Assembly (NCBI RefSeq): GCF_002443255.2
Contig: NW_019211457.1
Span: 42,307,119-42,371,118 of the forward strand
DNA length: 64,000 nt
Reading direction: 5' to 3'
DNA from: Varroa destructor
Lineage: Eukaryota > Arthropoda > Arachnida > Mesostigmata > Varroidae
The notes beneath the pieces are model-generated. The model searched no databases. It saw nothing but the letters and a program-made list of their open reading frames with translations, and was not told where the DNA came from. The position numbers and the translations under genes are program-made. This document shows, piece by piece, positions 50,264 through 62,119 of this stretch (its first letter is position 1; each line of letters opens with the position of its first letter).

Positions 50264-51938
50264 AAATTAAATAGCCATACTCCAAAAATGTATTGCATTT
50301 CTAAAGGTATGCTTATTTGAGTACGTATTTATACGACGGATCAATTATCCTGTCTAGCAAGTCATAACGTAAAAGGATGCGTCCTCTAAACTGCTGCATG
50401 TCATTTCAAAAACTTCTAGGGAATGATATGTATAATCAAATTATGCACTGATATCGGAAAAGAGACCCTAAGCCTGATTTTAATAAAAAAAAATCGTGTG
50501 GAAATGACGTAGATACGACGATTCTACTTCCCTCTATAAAGGCTTATTTGAATTATCGGACCGATATGGCTGAGGCCAATATACCTAAAGCAAAAGCGGT
50601 TAATATCTGATAAAGATCCGATTATCTTAGCCCATAGATTTTTTTTTTTAATTAATTCTAAAGACGCGTATACCGTAGCAATGAATGAATACTATAATTT
50701 CTACAATTGAAAATTCTTACAATTGCGTCAATGCAAAGCAGAAACAAAAACAAGTAACTAGACATAACATAATTATCAGTATTTGTAGTAAATAACATTA
50801 ACAATACAGGAAAGATGGCAAAATCACTGTGCGACAATAGCATAGGTTAAATGTATTTCAAGTCTATATATTTTGCCTGTAGCATAGAATTCGACCAACT
50901 CATGTCTCAATGTCGGATCAACGCTAGAACGAAATACCTCTTCATACGCCCCTCTCTGACCAGACGCTGATCTGAAGAACGAGTTCTGACCGAATCGTTC
51001 GCATCTATTGTGAATGACTTTATTCACGTATCGCAGGAGCACACACTGGTCATTTCCGCATTTATCTAGGTTATTAGGTGTATTAAATAGAAGCTGCATC
51101 CTCTAACAGATCATATATTAGAACCGTATGGATCTAACAAGGAAGCGGGTCGACAAACGCCCGCACGCTAGAGCCAGCTAGTCCACTAGATAGAAGAAGC
51201 CTTAAAGGCAAACCGAAATAGGACACAAGGCGAATAGGCGGGAACGGACATTTAGTAACACATTCATCATTGCATGTATTCCAAGTGGACTGATACAGTG
51301 CACAGATTGAAAAATATCGAAACTAAAACATAACAAAGTAGATCAAACTGATTTCCAGCTACGACGCTGTTAATCCTGCCGATGAAGAAGGTCTACTGCG
51401 GACGCTAAAAAATGACGACAGTGTCCTAGGGAGTAAGCATCAAATCGATCGAAGTCGCAGATAGAGACTCGCGGTAGTCGTAGCAGTCAAGCGAACGGAT
51501 AGTTCGACACAGACACACATGCTGGCTATAAACATATAGCTGTTTCGACAGAGCTGTCAGCTCTCATGACCACGATTGTTTAGAAAAGAACATGTAGTCA
51601 CTGCAATAATAGTGGCTGTGAGCTAGATTATATCTTAGTTCTAGCACAAGAGAAGGGTCTACGTTTCGACATGTCGAAATGCAGCGCTAAAAGCAAGCGG
51701 ACTATAAACAGAAGACGAACAAGCCAGCTGAGAGATAAATGTTAGATAAAACTGTGTCATGCTAGGAGTGGCTGGAGCTCTGCTTTTCTCGATAATATCG
51801 ATCACGTGCTCATGGATCGGAGGACTCTATCTGATCGTAGTTTATACCTTATTCGATATTTACGTACTATTATTTAGAAGTGCCATATTATGCCACAATC
51901 ATTCTAACCAATATTTTGTCTTGTTTGATCTATCACAG

Positions 51939-52144
51939 GTGTCTTTAGCCGAGCAGCATATCCGACAGCTCTGTCAGGTATCTCGAGAGATCTTTCTTTC
52001 GCAACCAATGCTACTTGAGTTGAATTCGCCGGTCAACATTGTCGGCGACATCCACGGCCAGTACAATGATCTGCTTCGGCATTTCGATAAGTGCGGTTAT
52101 CCACCAACGAGCAATTACCTGTTTTTAGGCGACTACGTTGATCG
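51939..52144 (+). CDS. PP1-like serine/threonine phosphatase, exon with GDIHG and GDYVDR (partial gene)
   Basis: A 206-nt exon follows a good acceptor (TATCACAG|GTG) and ends inside an Arg codon at CG|GTTGGT, so the outgoing phase is 2. The translation covers the PP1 region from VxLxExxIRxLC through SREIFLSQP and LLEL to GDIHG (52044-52058) and [12 protein letters not shown]. These motifs hold metal-binding Asp and His residues of the PPP family, metallophosphatases that dephosphorylate phospho-Ser/Thr. My recollection-based comparison gives roughly 70% identity to human PP1 catalytic subunits. That is low for a protein nearly invariant across animals, so this is probably a diverged paralogue. 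Notable differences are Val before GDIHG (Cys in PP1), and DKCGYPP where PP1 has EYGGFPP. The donor GTTGGT is weak but is the only site giving the right phase. The upstream exon, about 40 residues in PP1, was not found; the open frame upstream of 51939 reads through intron. Confidence 0.9.
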
Positions 52145-52463
52145 GTTGGTAGTCGTATGGGAATCTTTATTGTTACTGTTAATTGATTGAGCGGTATAAT
52201 GATATCAATCCGGACAATTCCCACTACCCATAACTAGTGTTCACAAAACGATGTTCCTAAACGCTGTTGGATATGTGTTACGACAAAGCTACGTAAAATA
52301 ATCTCCCTAATAATCTGTCGGTCTGCCTGGCTGTCTATGATCTCATCATGTCTTGCCTGTTAGTGTTGAGCTTTTCCTAGGAATTGTCTCAGATGTCATA
52401 CAAGAACCTATATAATTTTAAAATAGGTAGTTTTTAGATAGACGACCTGCCCGATGTACACCA

Positions 52464-52466
<3 letters not shown>

Positions 52467-52500
<34 letters not shown>
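52467..52500. repeat. (TA)17 microsatellite in the PP1-like intron
   Basis: Thirty-four alternating T and A bases about 320 nt downstream of the first visible PP1-like exon. Confidence 0.97.
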
Positions 52501-52503
<3 letters not shown>

Positions 52504-52766
52504 AAGCGAAAATCAATTAGAAGAACATTTTAGCGCCTTCAATTCAGCTTTATTGTTACATGATTGGTCACACTTGGCTAACTTCATACACAAAGAGGAC
52601 ATAAATAGATAGGACCTTTTTGAAAAGTGAAGAAATTCAAGGCCTCGTATAATAACTATTATAGTTAGTTTGCAGAACGACGCAATTGTTCACGTTAATC
52701 TAGAATTTTAGATAAGTCTGGTAATTAGGTTTGTACCCGGTTCATGTGCAACCATTTAAACTCTAC

Positions 52767-53150
52767 CTATTGGCTATAAATAAATTTTCTAGTTTGCCAA
52801 ACCATATACTTCAGGCCTTCCGGATGGTCTACTGAACTTCCGTTCAGGCAATTGGGGCTGGGAAGAAAACTTGTTTCGCTAATAAGTAGCGAATATTTTT
52901 CCCCAACTTCAAAGTAGGGCGGACTTCTGTATTTGGACCAATTTCTACAGCTCCTATCCGACCACTCTTTCAGGCCGCTTTGCTTGCGAGTAGCGTCGAA
53001 GAATCCCAGAACCAGCCTCCTGACTACTCCGTATCTGTCTTTGGATAATTCTCGATTCTTCAAGTACAGAAGCTGGCTTGTTAGCTTTTCGGCGCGAGGA
53101 AAATCGAGTGTTTCGCTTGTGCCTCGTAATCCTTTAAAAAAGTCTATATC
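52767..53150 (-). mobile_element. Decayed BEL/Pao-like retrotransposon RNase H region
   Basis: The minus-strand frame is open for 127 codons, closed at 53151-53153 by TGA and at 52769-52767 by TAG. The same frame upstream has KAFYG-like residues and further stops, so it reads as a broken coding region. Along it I see LDFPRAEKL then LL, resembling the (L/I)PRLEL...LL segment of BEL/Pao RNase H. Next comes EWSDRS...W, resembling the WSDS...W motif. A late NCLNGSS...PEGLKYMVW stretch resembles NPAD..SRG...L...LWW. The order and rough spacing agree with the end of BEL/Pao pol, but identity is low and some key residues differ. No integrase, LTR or target-site duplication was found nearby. It is inserted antisense in an intron of the PP1-like gene. 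It could alternatively be an exon of an unknown minus-strand gene. Confidence 0.38.
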
Positions 53151-53657
53151 TCACACTGCGTTCACAACTGGACATGAAGAGGCCGTTCCATATTAGTGGC
53201 CATAGAAGGCTTTTCTATGGTATTTTCGAATCGTTGACCACAACAGCATTTCGGGTGATTCCACTTTGGCGAACGCAAACCTGCAGAAGTGAGTGAGAAG
53301 CACATGCTTGTAAGTCTAGATGAAGCTCAAGTAATCCATTTAATTGATCGGGAACCTTCTAACAGTATAGAATTTAACACATATACATACACAAGAGCAG
53401 CCATATGTGCTTCCAGATTCACGCACTTGTCACCATCGGACGGTCACCTAGGCTAGATAGCTCGATGGAGAGGCATGAGGAAGAGTTGCCTCTAAACACC
53501 TATCTATTGGGTTGGTCGATAGAATTCGGTTATTAATTTGGCAGTTGTAATTTCGGTCTTATTTAACACATTTCATGTGCCTCCAGTCGTCATATAATAG
53601 GCAGACTGAGGATACAGCGTCATATTAGACCAAACATGTATGACTATATACATATAG

Positions 53658-53675
53658 ATATATATATATATATAT
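53658..53675. repeat. (AT)9 microsatellite in the PP1-like intron
   Basis: About eighteen alternating bases, preceded by imperfect TA-rich sequence, roughly 220 nt before the second visible exon. Confidence 0.9.
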
Positions 53676-53897
53676 TTGACTATGCGAAATTGTAGACGTT
53701 CATGGCCTGATAATTTGATAAGTGACGGCGCTATTTAGTCCAAAGGACCTGTCGGGGTTGCAGGAAGGGGAAAGGAGAAGTGCCAAGGAACCCCCTGCAA
53801 GGATTAAAGAAATATATAAATATACAACTAAGAAATACGACTTCAACATTCGACCTTATATGTGCATTGGCTTTCTTTGACTGTCTTCAATTTTCAG

Positions 53898-54005
53898 AGG
53901 GAAGCAATCGATCGAAACAATTAGCCTCGTCCTCGCCTACAAAATTAAATACCCTAACAATCTATTCCTACTTCGCGGAAACCACGAATGCGCATCTATT
54001 AACAA
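53898..54005 (+). CDS. PP1-like phosphatase, exon with GKQS and [12 protein letters not shown]
   Basis: This 108-nt exon follows TTTTCAG and ends at AA|GTAAGC, a good donor. It completes the Arg codon left by the previous exon and encodes GKQS, AYKIKYP and [12 protein letters not shown]. The Asn-His pair of GNHE is the third catalytic motif of PPP phosphatases. Divergence from canonical PP1 is milder here, about 6 of 36 residues by my comparison. There are no stops or indels and the incoming and outgoing phases fit, so the gene looks intact over this stretch. The outgoing phase is 2; the final Lys codon is completed 10 kb downstream. Confidence 0.92.
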
Positions 54006-55495
54006 GTAAGCTTATTGTTTATTTACGTATTCATTTGACGACATACACAATCAAACTTAGTATCGATTTTCTAATCCTTTCCCTCCTTATTAAGTACTAA
54101 CATTATGTATGCAAGCATATTCATACAAGTTAAACAGTTACAGGGATTATCGTGTCGAAGTAGCAATGTACAGCCAACGTTTCCTATATATGCGTGTATC
54201 TATCTCTGTGCATCGTGCCATATTCTCGAACCTCAATGTTTTGACGATACTGGTTTTTTGTCACCTCTTTGATGACATATGTCAATCGCCTTTTGAGAAG
54301 GTGCAGGAAAAAATAATGAAAGGTAAGCGACTTACCTTTTGCGTGCATTGCGACACTGTCTGTGCGTTTATTCTATAAACTACCCGCAAAGCGTCAATAC
54401 CATTGCGAGAGCAACGACTGACAAAGCAGGAAGGCCACTTCGTTGCCATAGAGCTCTTTATTTGTCTTCTGTTGCTTCTCTTGGCGAGAACGGGAACTCT
54501 TTCTCAGCTAGATGTTGCAGAAAAACACTTTTATCTTCCTATACCTGTCGCTATATGCTGTAAAATGGCACCATACAAATCAATGAAGTTATCATGCTGA
54601 TTATGTTACTCATACTAGTCTTTTGGTCTTAGTTATCAGTGTGATTCCTGCTCTCTTCCCCGCGCGCTTGATCAGTTCGCATAATCGTCATACGATTTTA
54701 CTTATATTACTTCTCATCTCTTCAATAGATATATCGATAGTATTCCTCAGCTGTCGTAACCAGCTCGCCAGAAACGCGTGCATTTAGGAGATGTCTTGTT
54801 GGATTCCAAAGCTTCGAAGCGGTGTGCTTGATGTTCTCGTTACTGTTGCGCGGTTTTGCTCTCGTTTGTCTCATTAGTCGGATGAAGACAAACATTAGAT
54901 GGATAATACAGACAAGGATCCTGTGACTGGCGACTCGAAGATGCCAAACAACAGCGCTCATAGAGATATAACATGAGAAAGTGGTTGTAACCGGCAATAC
55001 CTCAACGTAATGCCTGGTCTGCATCGATGTTTTGAATACACTTCTCTGTATTTCTTCAACTCGTACCTTTTTCCTATGATTGCACGACATCTGCTAAACT
55101 TTCGAATCGACTCTGCCGGCAGAGCCTCTGCGCTTTGTCAAACTTGGAAATTAGTCCATGTCCTTTTCCCGCGCGGGGAATTTAAATGCACCATAATATT
55201 TCAAAGCTATATCAGCGTGTTCGGTTCTGCGCACCGATCTGAAGCAAACCGAATAAGCCACTTTTGAGTGGCTGATCTTAGCCCTACGAATAGGTAGCAT
55301 TAAAAGGGGAACCCCATTATCAAGTAATGGAACTTCCTTTTCATGCAGAGACAGCAAGAGATATAGAAAAAACACGCCCATGCAAATACTGATATGACCT
55401 ACCCTGTGCTTAATAGGTTCGCGTGAGCCTGGCTATTTTCCAATGACTGCAACGTTGGAGATTACCCATCTTTGAGGCCTAGCCCAATCATTTAC

Positions 55496-55822
55496 CTCTA
55501 ATCCCCATAAGCTGTAAAATGGATCGTATACAATTGTTATTAATACCAATGATAAAAACAAGAATCGTGCCGCCGGCACCTTTTCTTTATAGGCCCAAAG
55601 GGACTGACTGGTTTCGAGGATAGCGAAAGAGACGTATAATGGCATCGACGCGAGCAACGGCGTACGTCTATTGGCCAGGGTACGGAAGGTTGCGCCTCTA
55701 ACGGCGCCTCCAAAAATCCTTTCTGGATTGTTGATGCGAAAACTACCAACTACCGCCAAAAGATTTCTGCATCCGCTAGCTGCAGGCTTAGCGGTGACCT
55801 GCAACCCGTTCACCACCCGCAT
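55496..55822 (-). CDS. Candidate exon with two hydrophobic segments, antisense in PP1-like intron
   Basis: The minus-strand frame begins at ATG 55822 and reaches a consensus donor GAG|GTAAAT (GT at 55495-55494) in phase 0 after 109 codons; without splicing it continues to a stop at 55433. The peptide has two hydrophobic stretches that could be membrane-spanning (about residues 54-76 and 85-106), the second containing FLFLSLVLITIVYDPFY. An in-frame TAG lies nine codons upstream of the ATG. No family is recognised. A further open frame at 55090-54722 could be a following exon, but its acceptor is weak. The length is within chance expectation. Confidence 0.17.
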
Positions 55823-57854
55823 TAGTCTTCCTTTTCCAAGTATGTTCTACTCCTAAAGCAAGGCCGCTTCCCTTCATATAACAACTTTCAACAAGCACAA
55901 AACCGCTAGAAGCTACTTCGACCATCACCCCTATCACTGCTTAGAAAAGCTTTTCTCTAGCTGGAATAGAAGAAGAAAGAGCTTTCCTAGCTGAAGGGCG
56001 TGGAGTCTTGAAAGGCTGGAAAGGCGACCCATAGCGCGGGATGGCCGCATCAGTAAAATTGCAACGAAAACCTAGCGGCGTTCTGAGTCAGAGAGGGTTG
56101 AGAGGAAGATTAGTACACTGCACTTTGATGGGCTGCTAACCGAAGTCAGACGGCCGGATCAGGATCGAATTAACATGAGTTTGAAAACGAGGTAAGGGTA
56201 AACCAGGCTGGAATGGCGGAAACCAGGAACTCTGTACAGGTTTAGGTGTTTGTTGCTGTAGGATGTTCAGCAGCATAAAATAAAAGTGCCCTGCAGGCCC
56301 TTAAGGATTATGGGAGACTAAGCAAATTAAACGAATAAGAATGAAATATGCATACTAATGGAGGCGCCGTAGCAAGGCGTCGGATAAGCAGTCATTGTCA
56401 CAAGTCTTCAGAGGCGTCCGTCTATACAGGCTTCCCATCTTTGACTATCCTAAAGGCACAAGGTAATATAAAGGTAGAAGGCAGATGAGACAATACTGAA
56501 CCAAGGAGGAGCTATAATCAAACCTTCTATCCAATACTTTACTTTGAAAATGTGTTCATATGCAAACTAGTAACCAGAATGCCCTAACATACATGAACCT
56601 ACCTTAAGACGCTAAGAAACGATGCTATAATGAAGTGACAAAAATTGAGTAAATATCACAGATGAAAAAAATCGCTATTACGTGAAAGTCTACTTTAAAA
56701 AAGTAACGTATACAAAAGTATAAAATATTATACTCCCAGCAGGGTCCCATGCTTGATTCTGCTGCATAGTGCGACCTTTAGACGCCTGGGTCTGCCACAG
56801 GCAGTCTCAGGGGTCGCGTAGGAAGAGAATTGAAGAGGTTATCATTTTTTGATTGGGCCGCGAGACTGGAAAAAGAGGTTGTTGCCTCATTATTACGCGA
56901 CATCGGTAGGCCCTATGTACATAGTATTTGGCCAACTGACGCGTTGGCACTCAATCGGTTGTATGCCTTATACTAAACGTACGTGCTGTCTGACGAGCCC
57001 ATGGCAAAGTGCTATGAAGCAAAGTAGAGAAACCATTGCATGTTGACCACAAACCGTTGCGCCGTCCGGCCGTACTTCATACGACGCCCTGACGTAAGCT
57101 CATCAGAACAGGGGCATATATTGATTTTCTGCTTTCGAAAAAGTGATTGTATAATCACCTACACGCATCAACAGAACAATTGATAGGTGCGGATTCATTC
57201 GATAGAGTTGTTCTTATGTGGCCCGTACACACCAACGAGACACTCTGCTGTACCTAATGGCACTTCTATCTATATAATATTAATCACCTGCATAGGCCTA
57301 ACAGACAGGAATTTATCAAGCATTTATGCGCCTCACCTTGATCTATGGCGATCATCCCCTGTGTTATCAATTACCGCTATCATCTATGTGAAACACGAAA
57401 CATCTAATATAATTAGCCCTATAAATACTTCGTAAGATACTATTTTCACTTGTAAATGTATGTATTTCACCTGGAACACGAGTTTTGGCCAACTGCATTT
57501 CTTATTCCTAGTGCAGGGGCTAGCGACATCAGAGCTCGTTTTTGGCGGCAAGCGAGATTCACAGTATCAACAAAAACTAGTTCTGCGAGATGGCGACAGG
57601 GTTCGACGCTTGATTACATTCTCCCTTGGAATTTATAAAGCTGGTATCGCTGGGACGAGTCCAAAAGCGCTCTTCAATTCCAAATCAGATTAGCTTCACT
57701 TCTCACTATAGAAGAGCTAGTTTCCTGCAGCTTCCACCACCGTTACCAACCCAGAATCGCCATTTGGTCGACAATCGAAAACTTGAAGCACTCGCCGATT
57801 TAACAAACGGGAAAAAACCATTAAACGTCGCAACCTTCATTAGTGTCATATACC

Positions 57855-57882
<28 letters not shown>
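57855..57882. repeat. (TA)14 microsatellite
   Basis: Twenty-eight alternating T and A bases in the large PP1-like intron. Confidence 0.97.
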
Positions 57883-57885
<3 letters not shown>

Positions 57886-58696
57886 CCTATGAAACATGTA
57901 CACGCAACCTTTAATGGAGGTTAATAAGATTATACCTATGAGTTTTGCCTTTCAATAGACAGGTGGAGCTCAACATACTGCTAATAAGCAGAACTCCAAT
58001 CATGCTGTCGTTATCCGCGACAACTGCAAGTTCTTTTCAAAGTCCAACATAACTACCTTCAATTCAAAAGTATACTACTGAACATAGTGTTTATATTTGT
58101 TCTGCATATGTAATTACTTTGACCTAGAATTAATGTGCTCGTGCACGGTAACTTATAAACATCTATTATAGTGATAACGGGGTTTGCCAGGAGGCGCACG
58201 TAAAATATATCATAGATATACACCTCGTTTCTATTGCAAAATCACACGTAGGTTTCGAAATATGTTTATAGAATCAATATGCCTGAAGGTAAATCAGTAC
58301 ATAAACGACCCTCGTCCGTACGACATTACCTATCTACTTTATACTAGTTTTAAAGTTCAGTTCAACTCGGATTCGTTCTGTTTGTGCGCGTTATAGATTC
58401 TGTCTGGGTTCCAGATTCCGACTGACCGGAAGGGTCAGTTGCTATAATAGATAACCTGTGATGTAGGTATTCTGATACCTCTGATTTTATTTCTGCAGCG
58501 CGAATCCCTACGTAAACTGATAAAAAGCGAACCCAATGATAACATAAACGCAACACAGTTGAATCGAAGTGTATCGTGATTTAGATCTGCTTGGGGGTAT
58601 ACTGAAAAAAAAATGTCTTGTTAAATCAAACGTACATTTTTTAGCTTTCAAGAGCTGATGAAGATGCGAATATATCCATAAAACATATCATATAAA

Positions 58697-58709
58697 ATAT
58701 ATATATATA
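58697..58709. repeat. Short (AT)n tract
   Basis: Thirteen alternating bases within a strongly AT-rich stretch. Confidence 0.8.
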
Positions 58710-58863
58710 AAAAAGTGATTATAAATTTGTCTTTTTGCAACGATGTCAATTGTAGGTATAGGTAGATAGGGTCAACGTAAGGCCTATTTTCGACACGCTT
58801 TCATAATTTATATACGTTAATATTTTTGTCTCACTGTAATGCTTGGGACCCAGATACAAAATG

Positions 58864-58886
58864 AATTTTTTTTTTTTAAAAAAATT
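58864..58886. repeat. T12A7 foldback
   Basis: AA, then twelve T, seven A, then TT. It can form a perfect A/T hairpin of nine base pairs. A similar T12-G-A8 arrangement lies at 31728-31748. Confidence 0.85.
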
Positions 58887-59717
58887 GCTTCGAAATAGAA
58901 AAATACGCTGTACTTTCAAGCTTTCAAAATAGCTAACCTTGTCCTTGGTAATCCTTCATCTTTGAATCGCTTTAACTTATAATAGAATTAAAACTTATCA
59001 CATCAGCCAGTCTTGTGAGGGCCTCGAGAAAAAAAAGTCGCAAATATTTGCTGGTCTATTGCACTATGCTGAGTTGCACGTATAACTCATTGAAAGTTAA
59101 ACAATGCTATACAGTACCATAGTAGGAAAGCAAGCAATCCGGTGTGAGATATGCTTGTTCTCTAGTACATTAAAGCCTTGACGAGAAAGAATCGTTGTGC
59201 TTACAACAGCTAATTTTTTGCTATTGACGGCTCGCATGAACTAAGAGAATACAGACGCACCCTTTAATGTGGACCATTTTATGAAAAGCTATAAACAAGA
59301 GAATGGCCGTGACACTATGTACATCAGGTAAATATACCTGCGGTTCATGACTGATTTTGTACTATCTACCGCCTAGATACCATGGAGTCGATGGAGTCTT
59401 TGAAGTAATATGTTTGCGCACATAAATGCTCACAAATACACACATGCTTATCTCACTATCGATTCTTAAATAGAACTTAATATATCAGAAGTTCGCCAAT
59501 AAAGAAGGATAAACCATAATGAACACAAAGAAGCGTAATTGTTTGTTTCTAAATATGAGCTGCGAGAAAGGTTCTAACTATTTTCGAGTGGCAATCATAC
59601 GTCTATTGAATGGCCACAGAAGAGTGTTTATGCACTGCTCCAAACACAACGAGGATGAACTGTGCTAAGTTCACTTCATCAAAAACGATCTCTGCACAAA
59701 TACATGACCAGTGCGCA

Positions 59718-59731
59718 CCCCCCCCCCCCCC
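59718..59731. repeat. C14 homopolymer
   Basis: Fourteen consecutive C. Confidence 0.95.
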
Positions 59732-59844
59732 AGATCGGCGATAGAAGCCATCTATGTTACTGACGCACTTCCCAACGACGCACATAAATTATGCTGACAT
59801 ACTGTTCAGCAAATGTGTACCAGGCCACCATTTCAATTTCTCAG

Positions 59845-60137
59845 GTTGGCTGGTCGTATGTCTGGTGGTCGTATCTGAAAAATTATTCCGAAATCTCGGC
59901 GAAAAAGAACCAGCCGAACTCCCCGCTCTTCCAGAGAGCCTCTGGCCTTTGTCTGCAAACGCTATGACTATCAAATCTGCTTACCATTGGATCTTATGGG
60001 CCAGAGATTATCTGAGGGAAACGGTGCCAAAGTTTTTCGTGGCTGGCACAATAAACCTGGATCCCCAGAAAGGCCGCTCGGTAGAAACAAACAAGGAGCG
60101 GCCTGTATCAACGCCTGATCACTCGACCCGGTCATGA
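59845..60137 (+). CDS. Candidate exon in the PP1-like intron, unknown product
   Basis: A good acceptor (TTTCAATTTCTCAG, AG at 59843-59844) precedes about 97 open codons ending in TGA. The local GC content is higher than in the surrounding intron and the peptide is evenly mixed (for example LPALPESLWPLSANAM and WARDYLRETVPKFF). No domain is recognised. It lies on the same strand as the PP1-like gene, so it could be an alternative terminal exon, a nested gene or chance. Confidence 0.17.
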
Positions 60138-62119
60138 GGAGTATCATTTATGAAAACATTTGTTTCTAGTCGATATATCTATGGATGACAGCTCTATTTA
60201 ACTGTAGACCTCGATACAATTGCATACTTCACTTCGACGAATGTGAGCGTATTGATATGATCTATTTTGATTTTAAATTGTTTTTTTCTTCGATCTGTCA
60301 AATACAGTTAGCTTCAAGACATGTTGCCATAATATGGAGACTGGTAGACGTTTTCCTGCAAAAGAAAATGTTCCTTGTGAGGGCAAACCATTCATACTTG
60401 AGTAAGACAACGTCCTTTAACACTGTTAGGTTTATAGCATTCAGAGCGGTCCGTTTATAGCAGATTAATACAATGGAATTGCCTCTCCCAAACGACATAA
60501 GAAGTACAACCGCTTCAATAGTTTCAATTATTTTTTCCAGTTGAAAAAACATTTAAGCCATAACAATCCATGAGAAACGATCCCAAAGCATTCTTTTTGT
60601 TTGAGAACAATTTCAAAATTTCCTGAAGGCATTCTTGTACCAAAAACCTCGGATAAAATCTGAAGCAATGCTTAACGGCGATACTGGACGTAAGCTTTGT
60701 AACGCATGAGGGAAAATGCGCTTCTTGTTGAATGCCGAACCTATATTCGAGTATATCGACCTAGTCACCATGGCGGATACTAACGTATGGCATGCTGTAC
60801 ACGTACTGCAGTACGGACTCAATTTTGCACTATGAACTACACGTACAAAGGCGTGTGCATACAGACAGAACACGCGCGCAGTCGAAGGTAGCGAAAACAC
60901 AAGTATGATAACTTTACGCCACGACGATTCGGATCAGGCTTTAGCAAATGCGTCCGTTCTGAGTCTATTTTTTCGTCGGCTCTTGTTCCAACTTTACGGT
61001 CGCAGATCTCAAGCCCCGAATGGAGAGACACGACAAGCGGTTAGCTAGTGGAGGGTACAAGCGAAGCTCAGCAGCAACAGTAACACGAGCATTACCCCGT
61101 AACACGAGGCCTACCTAGTTTTCTGCTTCCTAGACTGAATAACAATGACGCGTTTGAAACATGTTTATCTCTATTATTATCTAAATCCAGGCAACGGGCA
61201 TGTACGGGACGACGGTGACGATGGCGGCATCACCGTACGCCACTGGAGTGAAACGATTGCGCTTGCGTCTAATTTTGATTTCTCAGTACGCTAAGTAAAA
61301 TGTAGATACGCAGGAGCGTATTAGTGATGGCAACGGTAATAGTCGTCGGTGTCAGGTCTCGTGGACGCGAGCCCAGACTGTGAATGAGTTCTAAATCGAT
61401 CTTAGACAACATGAATGTACAACAGTTTTTAGTTAACACCTTAAAACTTATGCTTCTCTTACTACCTATAAGATAAATGTTATATAGTAAACTACATTCT
61501 AGACGGTCATTTTACATAAGTGTTGTTTGCTCAATATTATAGTTGTTAAATAAAATTAAAAGACTCGATTGAGAATTTCCCAGACCGCTCAGTGGGGGGT
61601 GGCACACCTCCATTAAGAATGTCTTTATGCCTTGTTTCTGACACTGTAGCTAAATATAGACGTTCTATTACATTTGTTTGCATGCGCTAGAAGCGTCATT
61701 TCCTGACGAGCATGATTATTCAATATAATCGACATTTAAAACAATTAAAGCTTCAATTCGATACCTAAACCAGTAACTAGGCATTTTCAAAAAGTTCCTA
61801 TTTTTTACATAACTCCCCCAAACTGGTATATGTAGATGCAAACTGGTCAAGGTGTCCACTCAATGCGCTACGTACAAAATTTCATAGTGGAACTAAATTT
61901 TTATCTAATAGCACGTCAAAAGTCCAAAAATGAAAAAATTTATATCAAGCAAAAAGTTTTAAAAAAAAATCCAAAAGATCTAAAAAATGTTAACCATTGA
62001 AGCTGAAATGGCCGTTAATTTCTCTGTCAAAGACCTAGGTATATCAAAAATGCTTTCTGCGCCATTTTGATGAATTTTTTTAGCACTGGTAATTTAAACT
62101 CTACTGAGAATCTTCAGAT

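Larger units (their letters stand above)
35366..51938. other. Stretch upstream of the PP1-like exons without a recognised gene
   Basis: The missing N-terminal PP1-like exon (about 40 residues ending just before VSLAE, phase 0) should lie here or farther upstream on the plus strand. I looked for a peptide of the type IIxxLLxxRxxxPGK before a GT donor and found none. GC-richer patches at about 36960-37400 and 47250-47800 carry donor-like sites (for example ACG|GGTAAGTG near 47500) but no identifiable peptide. Confidence 0.5.
52145..53897 (+). other. Intron of the PP1-like gene (1.75 kb)
   Basis: It is bounded by GTTGGT and TTTTCAG. It joins CG to A to restore the Arg of GDYVDRG, then GKQS follows in frame. 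It contains two (TA)n tracts (52467-52500 and 53658-53675), near the donor and acceptor ends. Between them, on the opposite strand, is a decayed retroelement-like open frame (53150-52767). Confidence 0.85.

Noticed and set aside
51759..51938. In-frame extension of the PP1-like exon upstream to an ATG, giving a hydrophobic N-terminus
   Set aside because: PP1 homology starts exactly after a good acceptor at 51938 and the upstream part has no PP1 similarity, so it is intron read-through.
57456..57693. Pair of overlapping plus-strand frames, one with VFGGKRDSQYQQKLVLRDGDRV
   Set aside because: Looks protein-like, but splice sites are mediocre, no family is recognised and the length is expected by chance.
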